In this document: positions 39,291 through 47,356 of the stretch, piece after piece
How the letters are laid out: each line of letters begins with the position of its first letter
Position numbering within the stretch: the stretch's first letter is position 1
DNA from: Bryobacterales bacterium
GTDB taxonomy: Bacteria > Acidobacteriota > Terriglobia > Bryobacterales > Bryobacteraceae
Assembly: GCA_947467395.1 (NCBI GenBank)
Contig: CANIIC010000010.1
Coordinates: 1-47,847 of the forward strand
Direction: 5' to 3'
Length of the DNA: 47,847 nucleotides
Position numbers and translations under genes: made by a program
The notes under the pieces: generated by a model
What the model was told of the DNA's origin: nothing
The model's input: only the letters and a program-made list of their open reading frames with translations
Databases searched by the model: none

Positions 39291-42119
39291 TTAGGAGCAG
39301 CCGCTGGTCGAGCCGCAGTTCTCGCACTTGTAGCAAGACCCGTTGCGCGTCATCAGCCCGCCGCATTCCGAGCAGCTCGGTGCATCGGCCACCGACTGCG
39401 CGAACGGCAGCGCCTGCTGGGCTTCTGGTTCGGTCGCACGTAGCACCGGGGCTTCGCCCGCTTCATTCTCCACCGCTTCGGTGCCGATGAACTTCACGGC
39501 CATCCAACGGAAGATGTAGTCCATGATCGACTTCGCGTACGGCACGTCCTGATTGCCGGTCCAGCCGCTGGGCTCGAACCGAACGTGCGCAAACTTGTCG
39601 ACGAAGAACTTCAGCGGCACACCGTATTGCAGCGCGTAGCTGATGGCCGTTGCGAACGAGTCCATCAACCCCGAGATCGTCGAACCTTCCTTCGCCATGG
39701 TGACAAAGAGTTCGCCGGGTGAACCGTCGTCGTACAGGCCCACAGTGAGGTAGCCTTCGTGGCCGCCAATCGAGAACTTGTGCGTGATCGCGCGGCGTTC
39801 GTCGGGCAGCTTGCGGCGGATCGGGCGGTAGACAATCTTCTCTTCCACCTTCACCGCAGGAGCCGCGGTCGGACCGTTGGCCGCCTTGGCACCCTTGGCC
39901 GTACCCGAACTCATCGGCTGCACGCGCTTGGAGTTGTCACGATAAATCGCGACGGCCTTCAAGCCGAGCTTCCAGCTTTCGAGATACGCGTCCATCACGT
40001 CTTCGACGGTGGACTCTTCCGGCATGTTGATCGTCTTCGAGATCGCGCCGGAGATGAACGGCTGCACCGCAGCCATCATGCGCACGTGGCCCATATAGTG
40101 GATGCTGCGCGTACCGTTCTGCGGGCGGAAGCTGCAATCGAAGACCGAAAGATGCTCGTCCTTCAACGCCGGGGCACCTTCGATCGTGCCGCTGGAATCG
40201 ATGTGGTCGACAATCTTCGACGCCTGATCGGGCGAGTAGCCCAACTTCAGCAGCGCGCTGGGAACCGTCTGATTGACGATCTTGATGACGCCGCCGCCGA
40301 CCAGCTTCTTGTACTTCACCAGAGCCAGATCGGGTTCGATACCGGTGGTGTCGCAATCCATCATGAAGCCGATGGTGCCGGTGGGCGCGAGCACAGTGGT
40401 CTGCGCGTTGCGGAAGCCCGCCACGCGACCCAGCACATACGCTTCTTCCCAGCAGCGCTTCGCGTTTTCGTACAGCGCGGCAGGAACACGGCGGCTGTCG
40501 ATATCGAGCGTCGCGTCGCGGTGCATGCGGATCACGTCGAGGAACGGCTCTTCGTTGTGAGCGTAACCTTCACACGGGCCCGTCGCGTCGGCCGAGATGC
40601 GAGCGCTGGTCAGGTACGCCTGACCGCACATGATCGCGGTGATCGCGGCAGCCCAGGTGCGGCCGTCTTCGCTGTCGTAGGCCATGCCCATCGACATCAG
40701 CAGCGCGCCCAGGTTCGCGTAACCCAGACCCAGCGGACGATATTCGTGCGAGTTCTTGGCGATGCGATCAGTGGGATACGCCGCGTTGCCCACGATGATT
40801 TCCTGCGCCAGGATCGTCGTGTCAACGGCGTGGCGGAACGCTTCCACGTCGAAGCTGCCATCGGTGCTGACGTACTTCATCAGGTTCAACGAAGCCAGGT
40901 TGCAGGCCGAGTCATCGAGGAACATGTACTCCGAACACGGGTTCGACGCATTGATGCGCGACGTGTTCTTCGACGTGTGCCAGCGGTTGATCGTGGTGTC
41001 GTACTGCATGCCGGGATCGCCGCACTGGTGCGTCGCCTCGGAGATCTGCTTCAGCAGGTCCTTCGCGTTGTGGCGGGTCTTGCGTTCGCCGTTGACGCGC
41101 GAAATCGTCCACCAATCGGTGTCGTCCACCACGGCCTGCATGAATTCGTCGGTCACGCGGACGCTGTTGTTCGCGTTCTGGAAGAAGATGCTGCTGTAGG
41201 CTTCGCCGTCCAGCGAGGAGTCGTAGCCCGCGTCGATCAGCGTGTGGGCTTTCTTTTCTTCCTTCGCCTTACACCAGATGAACCGTTCCACGTCCGGGTG
41301 GTCGGCGTTCAGGATGACCATCTTCGCCGCGCGACGCGTCTTGCCACCGCTCTTGATCACACCGGCGAAGGCGTCAAAGCCCTTCATGAAGCTCAACGGA
41401 CCGGAAGCGCGGCCGCCGCCCGAGAGGATGGCGTCTTCTTCGCGCAACTGCGACAGGTTCGAACCCGTGCCCGAACCCCACTTGAACAACATGCCTTCGG
41501 TTTTGGCCAGTTCGAGGATGGATTCGAGGGTGTCCCCGGCGGAGTTGATGAAGCACGCCGAACATTGCGGCTTCTGGTCGCCCGGTTGAATCTTTTGGAT
41601 GGCGCCGCTCGCTTCGTCAAAATACCAGCCGTAACCGCGCGATTCCTTCACGCCGACGTTGAACCACACCGGGGAGTTGAAGCACGCCTTCTGCGTCAGC
41701 ATCAGGTGCGTCAGTTCCATCCGGAAGTTTTCGGCGTCTTCCGCGGTCTTGAAGTAACGCTGCTCGCGCCCCCAGCCGGCGATGGTGTCGACAACGCGAC
41801 CTACCAGCTGGCGGACACTGGTTTCGCGCTCCGGCGAGCCAGCCTTGCCATAGAAGTATTTGCTGACAACAATGTTCGTCGCCGTCTGGGACCAATCGAT
41901 GGGCACTTCGACGTCGCGCTGCTCAAAAATCACCGCGCCTTTGTCGTTGCCAATCGTGGCGGCGCGACGGTCCCACTGGACCTCATCATAAGGAGTCTGG
42001 CCCTGCGCCAGGTGCGCCGTAAAGTAGCGCGGGAAACTCACTCCCACGCGCTCCGGCACCGGCACAGGCCGCCGAGCATCTCGCGTTTTCATAGCAACAC
42101 CTAGTCCCAATTGTCCCAT
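39291..42119 (-). CDS. nrdJ: Vitamin B12-dependent (class II) ribonucleoside-diphosphate reductase
   Basis: 942 residues from ATG 42117-42119, with GGAGGG 7 nt upstream on this strand. It converts ribonucleotides to deoxyribonucleotides with adenosylcobalamin and needs no oxygen. Landmarks: CFNSPVWFNVGV, CSACFINSAGDTLESIL, GTGSNLSQLREEDAILSGGGRASGPLSFMKGFD, NPCSEYMFLDDSACNLASLNL and APTGTIGFMMDCDTTGIEPD. The C-terminal CSECGGLMTRNGSCYKCENCGSTSGCS is the redox/zinc tail. A good promoter (TTGACT, 18 bp, TATGAT) precedes it. I saw no cobalamin riboswitch in the leader. Confidence 0.96.
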   Translation of the reverse strand: MGQLGLGVAMKTRDARRPVPVPERVGVSFPRYFTAHLAQGQTPYDEVQWDRRAATIGNDKGAVIFEQRDVEVPIDWSQTATNIVVSKYFYGKAGSPERETSVRQLVGRVVDTIAGWGREQRYFKTAEDAENFRMELTHLMLTQKACFNSPVWFNVGVKESRGYGWYFDEASGAIQKIQPGDQKPQCSACFINSAGDTLESILELAKTEGMLFKWGSGTGSNLSQLREEDAILSGGGRASGPLSFMKGFDAFAGVIKSGGKTRRAAKMVILNADHPDVERFIWCKAKEEKKAHTLIDAGYDSSLDGEAYSSIFFQNANNSVRVTDEFMQAVVDDTDWWTISRVNGERKTRHNAKDLLKQISEATHQCGDPGMQYDTTINRWHTSKNTSRINASNPCSEYMFLDDSACNLASLNLMKYVSTDGSFDVEAFRHAVDTTILAQEIIVGNAAYPTDRIAKNSHEYRPLGLGYANLGALLMSMGMAYDSEDGRTWAAAITAIMCGQAYLTSARISADATGPCEGYAHNEEPFLDVIRMHRDATLDIDSRRVPAALYENAKRCWEEAYVLGRVAGFRNAQTTVLAPTGTIGFMMDCDTTGIEPDLALVKYKKLVGGGVIKIVNQTVPSALLKLGYSPDQASKIVDHIDSSGTIEGAPALKDEHLSVFDCSFRPQNGTRSIHYMGHVRMMAAVQPFISGAISKTINMPEESTVEDVMDAYLESWKLGLKAVAIYRDNSKRVQPMSSGTAKGAKAANGPTAAPAVKVEEKIVYRPIRRKLPDERRAITHKFSIGGHEGYLTVGLYDDGSPGELFVTMAKEGSTISGLMDSFATAISYALQYGVPLKFFVDKFAHVRFEPSGWTGNQDVPYAKSIMDYIFRWMAVKFIGTEAVENEAGEAPVLRATEPEAQQALPFAQSVADAPSCSECGGLMTRNGSCYKCENCGSTSGCS

Positions 42120-42161
42120 GTAAATCCCTCCGGCCACTTCCCTGCTTAGACGTGTTCCGTA

Positions 42162-42191
42162 ATCATAGACCCCAAGATGTAGGGTAGTCAA
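42162..42191 (-). promoter_or_regulatory. Sigma-70-type promoter of nrdJ
   Basis: On the minus strand TTGACT (42191-42186) is followed after 18 bp by TATGAT (42167-42162). Transcription would begin near 42155, giving a leader of about 36 nt with GGAGGG. This is the clearest two-box promoter in the window. Confidence 0.7.
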
Positions 42192-42272
42192 CAGAAAATT
42201 GTGCGCCCTGTAGTGGGCTTGTGCAAATCCTGTGGATCTCCCGTGAAGGCTCTAGAATCATCACATTGCTAG

Positions 42273-42299
42273 TAGACAATGTCCTCTTTGTGGTATACT
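42273..42299 (+). promoter_or_regulatory. Promoter of cysD with leaderless layout
   Basis: TAGACA (42273-42278), 15 bp, then TATACT (42294-42299). The hexamer ends 7 nt before the GTG start at 42307, so the message should begin at the start codon. There is no Shine-Dalgarno sequence. Confidence 0.55.
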
Positions 42300-42306
42300 G
42301 AGACCG

Positions 42307-43209
42307 GTGAGCAGACTCAGTCACTTACAAGCACTCGAGGCCGAGAGCCTCCAGATCATCCGCGAAGTCGTGGCGGAATTCCAGCGCCCGGTCATGCTGT
42401 ATTCGATCGGCAAGGACTCCTCCGTGATGATCCGCCTGGCACAGAAGGCGTTCTTCCCCGGACCGATCCCGTTTCCGCTTCTCCACGTGGACACGAATTA
42501 CAAGTTCCGGGAGATGATTGAGTTCCGCGACAGCTTCACGAAGGAGCTGGGCGTGAATCTGATCGTCCACCAGAACAAGAGTGCCCTGGAGGCCGGCGCG
42601 AACCCGTTCCGGCTGGGTACGGAGCGCTGCTGCGGCTTGCTGAAGACCCAGGCTCTGCTGGAAGGTCTGCGCGCCGGAAACTACGACGCCGCTTTCGGTG
42701 GCGCCCGCCGCGATGAAGAAAAATCCCGCGCGAAGGAACGTGTCTACTCCTTCCGCGATTCTCTGGGCCAGTGGGATCCCAAGAATCAGCGTCCGGAGTT
42801 GTGGAACATCTACAACAGCCGCGTGGAACCGGGCGAAAGCATCCGCGTGTTCCCGCTTTCGAACTGGACCGAGATGGACGTGTGGCAGTACATCCTGCAC
42901 GAAAACATCCCGATTTCAGAGCTGTATTACGCCAAAGAGCGCGAGATGATCGTGCGCGGCAACCAGCTGATCATGCCGGAACAGAGCTTCGTGAAGCCTG
43001 GCCCCGGCGACAAGGTCGAGATGGTGAAGTGCCGCATGCGTAGCCTCGGCTGCTCGCCCTGCACCGGCGCGATTCGCTCCGATGCCGACACCTTGCCGAA
43101 GATCATCGCTGAATTGGTGGCGGTGAAGAACTCCGAACGCGAAAACCGCGTGATCGACCACGATCGCGAAGGCTCCATGGAATTGAAGAAGCGCGAAGGA
43201 TACTTCTGA
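42307..43209 (+). CDS. cysD: Sulfate adenylyltransferase subunit 2 (CysD)
   Basis: 300 residues from GTG 42307. The PP-loop is [21 protein letters not shown], followed by [65 protein letters not shown] and [23 protein letters not shown]. CysD binds ATP and sulfate to make APS for sulfur assimilation, with the GTPase CysN. CysN normally follows cysD, but here the next gene is an Imm26-like protein, so the partner must be elsewhere. The start sits 7 nt after TATACT and should be leaderless. Confidence 0.94.
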   Translation: MSRLSHLQALEAESLQIIREVVAEFQRPVMLYSIGKDSSVMIRLAQKAFFPGPIPFPLLHVDTNYKFREMIEFRDSFTKELGVNLIVHQNKSALEAGANPFRLGTERCCGLLKTQALLEGLRAGNYDAAFGGARRDEEKSRAKERVYSFRDSLGQWDPKNQRPELWNIYNSRVEPGESIRVFPLSNWTEMDVWQYILHENIPISELYYAKEREMIVRGNQLIMPEQSFVKPGPGDKVEMVKCRMRSLGCSPCTGAIRSDADTLPKIIAELVAVKNSERENRVIDHDREGSMELKKREGYF

Positions 43210-43712
43210 GGCCAGTCCGGATCAAGACGGGACACGTGTTTGCGATCCCGCTTGGCCGGGGTCCGAATGGGGAGAAGCTCGGCTACGGCGTGTGCCGCCA
43301 GTTGGGGGAACTCGAAGTTGAGTTCTACGATTTCCGTTCCAACGTTCTGCCCACACCGGAAGACGTGCGTCGCGCCCACATCCTGTTCACCACGTGGGTT
43401 TCGAACCTGCCGTTCAAGTCGGGAGCCTGGACCAAGATCGGCCACCTCTCGCTCTCCGGCCAGTTACCGGTCGTTTTCTGCAAGCAGGACGCGGAGACCG
43501 GAGCGCTGTCCGTGATCGAGGGCGGTCATGCCCGGCCAGCCACGTTCGAAGAATGTGAAGGCCGCGAGCCGGCCGCGATGTGGAACTCGGCGCAGATTGA
43601 GGCTCGCCTCACCGACCACTTCTGTGGACGTCCCAACAAGCGGCTGGAAGCGCTGAAGCCCAAGCCGTTCCCTAACGCCCCAGCGACCGCAGATACGCCC
43701 CCAGGTTATTGA
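43206..43712 (+). CDS. Imm26-like protein, likely CTG start
   Basis: 168 residues from CTG 43206-43208, overlapping the cysD stop as CTGA. The first ordinary start (GTG 43236) would cut off the conserved opening [21 protein letters not shown] at 43196-43200 sits 5 nt before the CTG, which supports it. The sequence [54 protein letters not shown] and [19 protein letters not shown] matches the Imm26 family, found as predicted immunity proteins of toxin systems and also as orphan genes. No toxin gene is adjacent. Its last 41 bp overlap the convergent cytochrome gene. Confidence 0.75.
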   Translation: MRPVRIKTGHVFAIPLGRGPNGEKLGYGVCRQLGELEVEFYDFRSNVLPTPEDVRRAHILFTTWVSNLPFKSGAWTKIGHLSLSGQLPVVFCKQDAETGALSVIEGGHARPATFEECEGREPAAMWNSAQIEARLTDHFCGRPNKRLEALKPKPFPNAPATADTPPGY

Positions 43713-44736
43713 CCTCCGCTGCCGATAGCTTGGGCCACGCCTTACCCTGATCAGTCAGCTTCCGGTGCATCTCGCGCGCCGGACCCCAACTGAAAGACAC
43801 CATCGCGAACGCATCGGGAGCCTTGCCCGCCAGCGTCTTCGGATCGGTGTGACAGGTCCCGCAACCTTTCTGATCGAACGTGCGATGCCCCTGCTCCGCA
43901 TTGCCCGGCGTGCCCTGATACTGCAACTCCCACACGTAAGCCAGGATGCTGCGCATGTTGTCCTCGCTGACCACCGGCACATTGCGCATCGCCGGCGCGT
44001 GATTCCACATGCCTGCGCCGATGTCCATCCACGTCTTATTGCGTAACAGCACGCTGAGCGCGCGTGTTCCGGTGTGGCAGTTGGCGCAGTTGGTGTCATG
44101 CAGCGCCTTGCCGGTCGCCGCAGCGGGAAGCGTTAGCTGACGGGTCCGCGGGGTGTTCTGAAGCGTCTGCAGGTACGCCGTCAGATCCCGGAAATCGGTC
44201 GCGTTCAGCTGCGCCCAATCGCGTTTGTACTCGGCCGACCGCCGCGCCATCGCCGGAGCATGGCTCCACATCTCGAAGACCAGCCCCACCGGATCGTCGA
44301 TGTTCTGCCACTTTTCCGGCACCGCCGCAGGGCCTCCCGAGCGATGGCAATCGAGGCAGCGTTTGTCGGTCAACAACTGCTTGCCCCGCCGCACCTCCGC
44401 TGGACGTTCAAAGAACTGCAAGGAATACAGATACGCGAACATGTCGGCCCAGTCCGCCGAGTTCGCGACGGGCCGCGCCAGCCGCTGCACCCGAGCATGT
44501 TCCCACATGGCCGGAGAGTGATTCCACAACGCGCTGGCTAACGCCGCCGGAGTGTAGGTTGTCGCGAGCCGGCCGGCCAAGTCAGGACCCGTGAAGTTCC
44601 CCTCATGCCCGGCGCCTTCACTGTTCGCGGTGTGGCAGGAGAGACAGCCTTCGTTGCGGATCAGGTCCGCACCCCGATTCGGGTCGGCAGCCCAGAGAGG
44701 GAAAGCCAGTAAGAAGAGCCACGCGCAATGTCGCAT
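43672..44736 (-). CDS. Exported tetraheme cytochrome c
   Basis: 354 residues from ATG 44734-44736, with GGGGG 6 nt upstream on this strand; longer frames lack a signal peptide. Signal MRHCAWLFLLAFPLWAA. Four haem c sites: CLSCH (residues 31-35), CLDCH, CANCH and CGTCH, arranged as two repeats of a two-haem unit; each unit also has a W-x-HAPAM or similar methionine loop (MWNHAPAM, MWSHAPAM, LWNHSPAM). It should carry electrons in the periplasm. Divergent from a DUF1592/DUF1552 operon that also has CxxCH motifs, it may be an electron partner of those proteins. The 3' end overlaps the Imm26-like gene. Confidence 0.88.
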   Translation of the reverse strand: MRHCAWLFLLAFPLWAADPNRGADLIRNEGCLSCHTANSEGAGHEGNFTGPDLAGRLATTYTPAALASALWNHSPAMWEHARVQRLARPVANSADWADMFAYLYSLQFFERPAEVRRGKQLLTDKRCLDCHRSGGPAAVPEKWQNIDDPVGLVFEMWSHAPAMARRSAEYKRDWAQLNATDFRDLTAYLQTLQNTPRTRQLTLPAAATGKALHDTNCANCHTGTRALSVLLRNKTWMDIGAGMWNHAPAMRNVPVVSEDNMRSILAYVWELQYQGTPGNAEQGHRTFDQKGCGTCHTDPKTLAGKAPDAFAMVSFSWGPAREMHRKLTDQGKAWPKLSAAEVNNLGAYLRSLGR

Positions 44737-44767
44737 ACCAACCCCCATGCAACTGGCGTGCCGCATC

Positions 44768-44775
44768 TCTATACT
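44768..44775. promoter_or_regulatory. Shared -10 for tetraheme cytochrome and DUF1592 genes
   Basis: TCTATACT gives TATACT on the plus strand (44770-44775) and TATAGA on the minus strand (44773-44768). Both genes keep Shine-Dalgarno sequences (GGAGG before DUF1592, GGGGG before the cytochrome). Confidence 0.5.
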
Positions 44776-44806
44776 GAATGGCGGACAGGTTTGTCTGGAG
44801 GCAAGA

Positions 44807-47347
44807 ATGGTGATCCCGGTCGATCGGAAATCGCGCCGCGCAGCGACGCTGCTCTCGCTGGCAGCGATGGGTGGCTTGGCGGCTACGCTCCTGCTGAACG
44901 CCCAGGCTCCTGCGGGCCAAGGCAAGACCAAAGCAGCGCCCGCGAACCCGCAAACCGTCATCAACACGTATTGCATCGGCTGTCATAACGACAAGCTGCG
45001 CACTTCCGGCCTCTCGCTCGAAAAACTCGACATCAACAACCCCGCGCCGAATGCGGAAGTGTGGGAACGCGTGGTCACGAAACTGCGCGCGGGTTCCATG
45101 CCACCTGCGGGGATGCCCCGCCCTGCCTCCGACGTGTACAGTCGCGTGATCACAAGCCTGGAAACACAGCTGGATCGCGCCTGGGCCGCGAATCCGAATC
45201 CGGGCCGCATCGGCGCTGTGCATCGCATGAATCGCACGGAGTATACGAACGCGATTCGGGATCTTCTGGCGCTGGATGTCGACGTAAGCGGCACGTTGCC
45301 CGGCGACGACACCGCCGATGGCAGCTTCGATAACTTCGCGGACGTGCTCTCTATCTCCACCGCGCACATGGAACGATATATGTCCGTGGCGCGTCAGGTC
45401 ACGCGTCTCGCGACAGGTCTGCCTCCGGCCAAGCCAGGCATGGAGCGCTTCGAAATTCCGCTGCACGTTCTGCAGCGCGACCGCATGAGTGAGGATCTTC
45501 CCTTCGGTTCGCGCGGTGGTGCTGCGGTGAAGTACACCTTCCCGGTGGACGCCGAGTACACCGTGCGCGTGCGCCTGCAGCGTCAATATCAGGACTACTT
45601 GAAGGGCATGGGCTGGCATCAACAGGTGGAAGTCCGCCTGGATGGCAAGCTGCTGAAGCGCTTCCCTGTGGGCGGCGAAGGCAAAGGCCGTCCTGCGGCC
45701 GCGAGCTACGCCGGTGACGGCGAAGTGGATTTCGCGGGCGACGAATCGTGGGAAACCTACATGCAGTTGACCGGCGATCAGGGCCTGGAAGTTCGCCTGC
45801 CGGTGACCGCCGGACCGCACACCGTCGGCGTCTCGTTCGTGCGCGAGATGTGGGAACCCGAAGGTCTGCCGCAACCCACGCAGCTGGGTCGCGTGATCTC
45901 GAATGACCAGGTTTACATGGACTTTTCGAACGTCGCCGCCGTGTTCATCGGTGGACCGTATGACGCAAAGGCGCCTACGTCCAAGGCCGACACACCCAGC
46001 CGTCGCGCGATCTTCACGTGTTATCCCGCGCAGGCATCGCAGGAAAAAGATTGCGCGACGACGATCCTATCGCGGCTTGCTCGACTGGCGTATCGGCGTC
46101 CGGTGACGCGCGATGACGTGAACACCTTGATGGAGTTCTTCAACCAGGGGCGCGCCGATGGCGGCAGCTTCGGTGAAGGCATCCAGTTCGCGCTGGAACG
46201 CATGCTGGTAGATCCCGACTTCCTGCTGCGCATCATCAAGAACCCTCCGGTGAAGAATCCGACGCGCGGCGCTGCGTTCCAGGTGAAGGGTACTGCCGTA
46301 GCGGAAGGCCCGAAGGCGTACAAGCTGAGCGATATCGATATCGCCTCGCGCCTGTCCTTCTTTTTATGGAACAGCATCCCCGACGATCAACTACTGACGC
46401 TCGCGGAGAAGACCGAGCTCACGAAACCTGCGGTTTTAAAGGCCCAAGTGACGCGCATGCTGGCCGATCCGCGCGCGACGAAGGCGCTGGTGAGCAGCTT
46501 CGCCTCACAGTGGCTGAACCTGCGCCAAGTGGTCGACGTGGTGATCGATCCCACCAAGTACCCGCTCTATGATGAGAGCCTGCTGCGTGGCTTCCAGTCC
46601 GAAACGGAGATGTTTGTCGCCAGCACGATCGAGGAAGATCTGCCGCTGCGCACGCTGCTCGACGCCGACTATACGTACGTGAATGAGCGCCTCGCGCAGC
46701 ATTATGGACTAGAAGGCGTGAATGGCAGCCGCTTCCGTCGCGTGAAGCTGCCGAATCATGATCAGCGCGGCGGACTGCTCGCGCAAGGCACCATTCTGGT
46801 CACCACCTCGTATCCCGATCGCACGTCGCCGGTGCTGCGCGGCAAGTGGCTGCTGAACAATGTTTTCGGCCTCTCCGTGCCGCCTCCGCCCCCGGGCGTG
46901 AACGCGACCCTCGAAGCGCCTCCGGGCAAGATCCCGCCTGGCATCCGCGAACGCCTCGCGCAGCATCGCACCAACCCGAGCTGTAACGGCTGCCACTCCG
47001 TCATCGATCCGCTAGGCTTCGCGCTCGAAAATTACGACGTCACCGGCGGCTGGCGGACCGAAGACGAACTCGGCAATAAGGTCTTCTCTACCGGCACGAC
47101 GGTCGGCGGCCAGAACATCGACGGACTGCCCGGCTTGCGCAAACTACTGCTGGATCAGCCCGACCAATTCCCGAAAACGGTGACCGAGAAGCTGATGGCG
47201 TACGCCCTCGGACGCCGCATCGAATATTACGATCAGCCCGCGGTGCGGAGCATCGTTCGCAACGCGGCCACGCAGCAGTATCGCTGGTCGTCCATCATCC
47301 ACGGCATTGTAGAGAGCCCCGCATTCCTGATGCGCACGGCGAATTAA
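44807..47347 (+). CDS. DUF1587/DUF1592/DUF1588/DUF1585 protein with haem-c motifs
   Basis: 846 residues from ATG 44807, with GGAGG at 44797-44801. A basic start and one hydrophobic segment (ATLLSLAAMGGLAATLLLNA) mark export. A haem site YCIGCHNDKLRTSGLSL opens the mature protein. Then DUF1587 (RIGAVHRMNRTEYTNAIRDLLALDVD), a jelly-roll insert (TVRVRLQRQ, VEVRLDGKLL, HTVGVSFVREM), DUF1592 (YKLSDIDIASRLSFFLWNSIPDDQLL) and DUF1588 (GTILVTTSYPDRTSPVLRGKWLL) with a second CNGCHSVIDPLGFALENYD, then DUF1585. It is common in Planctomycetes and Acidobacteria and of unknown activity, perhaps in polymer breakdown. The next gene follows at 9 bp. Confidence 0.92.
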   Translation: MVIPVDRKSRRAATLLSLAAMGGLAATLLLNAQAPAGQGKTKAAPANPQTVINTYCIGCHNDKLRTSGLSLEKLDINNPAPNAEVWERVVTKLRAGSMPPAGMPRPASDVYSRVITSLETQLDRAWAANPNPGRIGAVHRMNRTEYTNAIRDLLALDVDVSGTLPGDDTADGSFDNFADVLSISTAHMERYMSVARQVTRLATGLPPAKPGMERFEIPLHVLQRDRMSEDLPFGSRGGAAVKYTFPVDAEYTVRVRLQRQYQDYLKGMGWHQQVEVRLDGKLLKRFPVGGEGKGRPAAASYAGDGEVDFAGDESWETYMQLTGDQGLEVRLPVTAGPHTVGVSFVREMWEPEGLPQPTQLGRVISNDQVYMDFSNVAAVFIGGPYDAKAPTSKADTPSRRAIFTCYPAQASQEKDCATTILSRLARLAYRRPVTRDDVNTLMEFFNQGRADGGSFGEGIQFALERMLVDPDFLLRIIKNPPVKNPTRGAAFQVKGTAVAEGPKAYKLSDIDIASRLSFFLWNSIPDDQLLTLAEKTELTKPAVLKAQVTRMLADPRATKALVSSFASQWLNLRQVVDVVIDPTKYPLYDESLLRGFQSETEMFVASTIEEDLPLRTLLDADYTYVNERLAQHYGLEGVNGSRFRRVKLPNHDQRGGLLAQGTILVTTSYPDRTSPVLRGKWLLNNVFGLSVPPPPPGVNATLEAPPGKIPPGIRERLAQHRTNPSCNGCHSVIDPLGFALENYDVTGGWRTEDELGNKVFSTGTTVGGQNIDGLPGLRKLLLDQPDQFPKTVTEKLMAYALGRRIEYYDQPAVRSIVRNAATQQYRWSSIIHGIVESPAFLMRTAN

Positions 47348-47356
47348 AGGAGACTC

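Noticed and set aside
39759-42104. 781-codon open frame antisense to nrdJ
   Set aside because: nrdJ is certain. In high-GC DNA the opposite strand often stays open; the product is rich in Arg, His and Val and matches no family.
42120-42306. NrdR box or cobalamin riboswitch upstream of nrdJ
   Set aside because: I found no paired NrdR-type sites and no B12-box-like sequence. The leader is only about 36 nt long.
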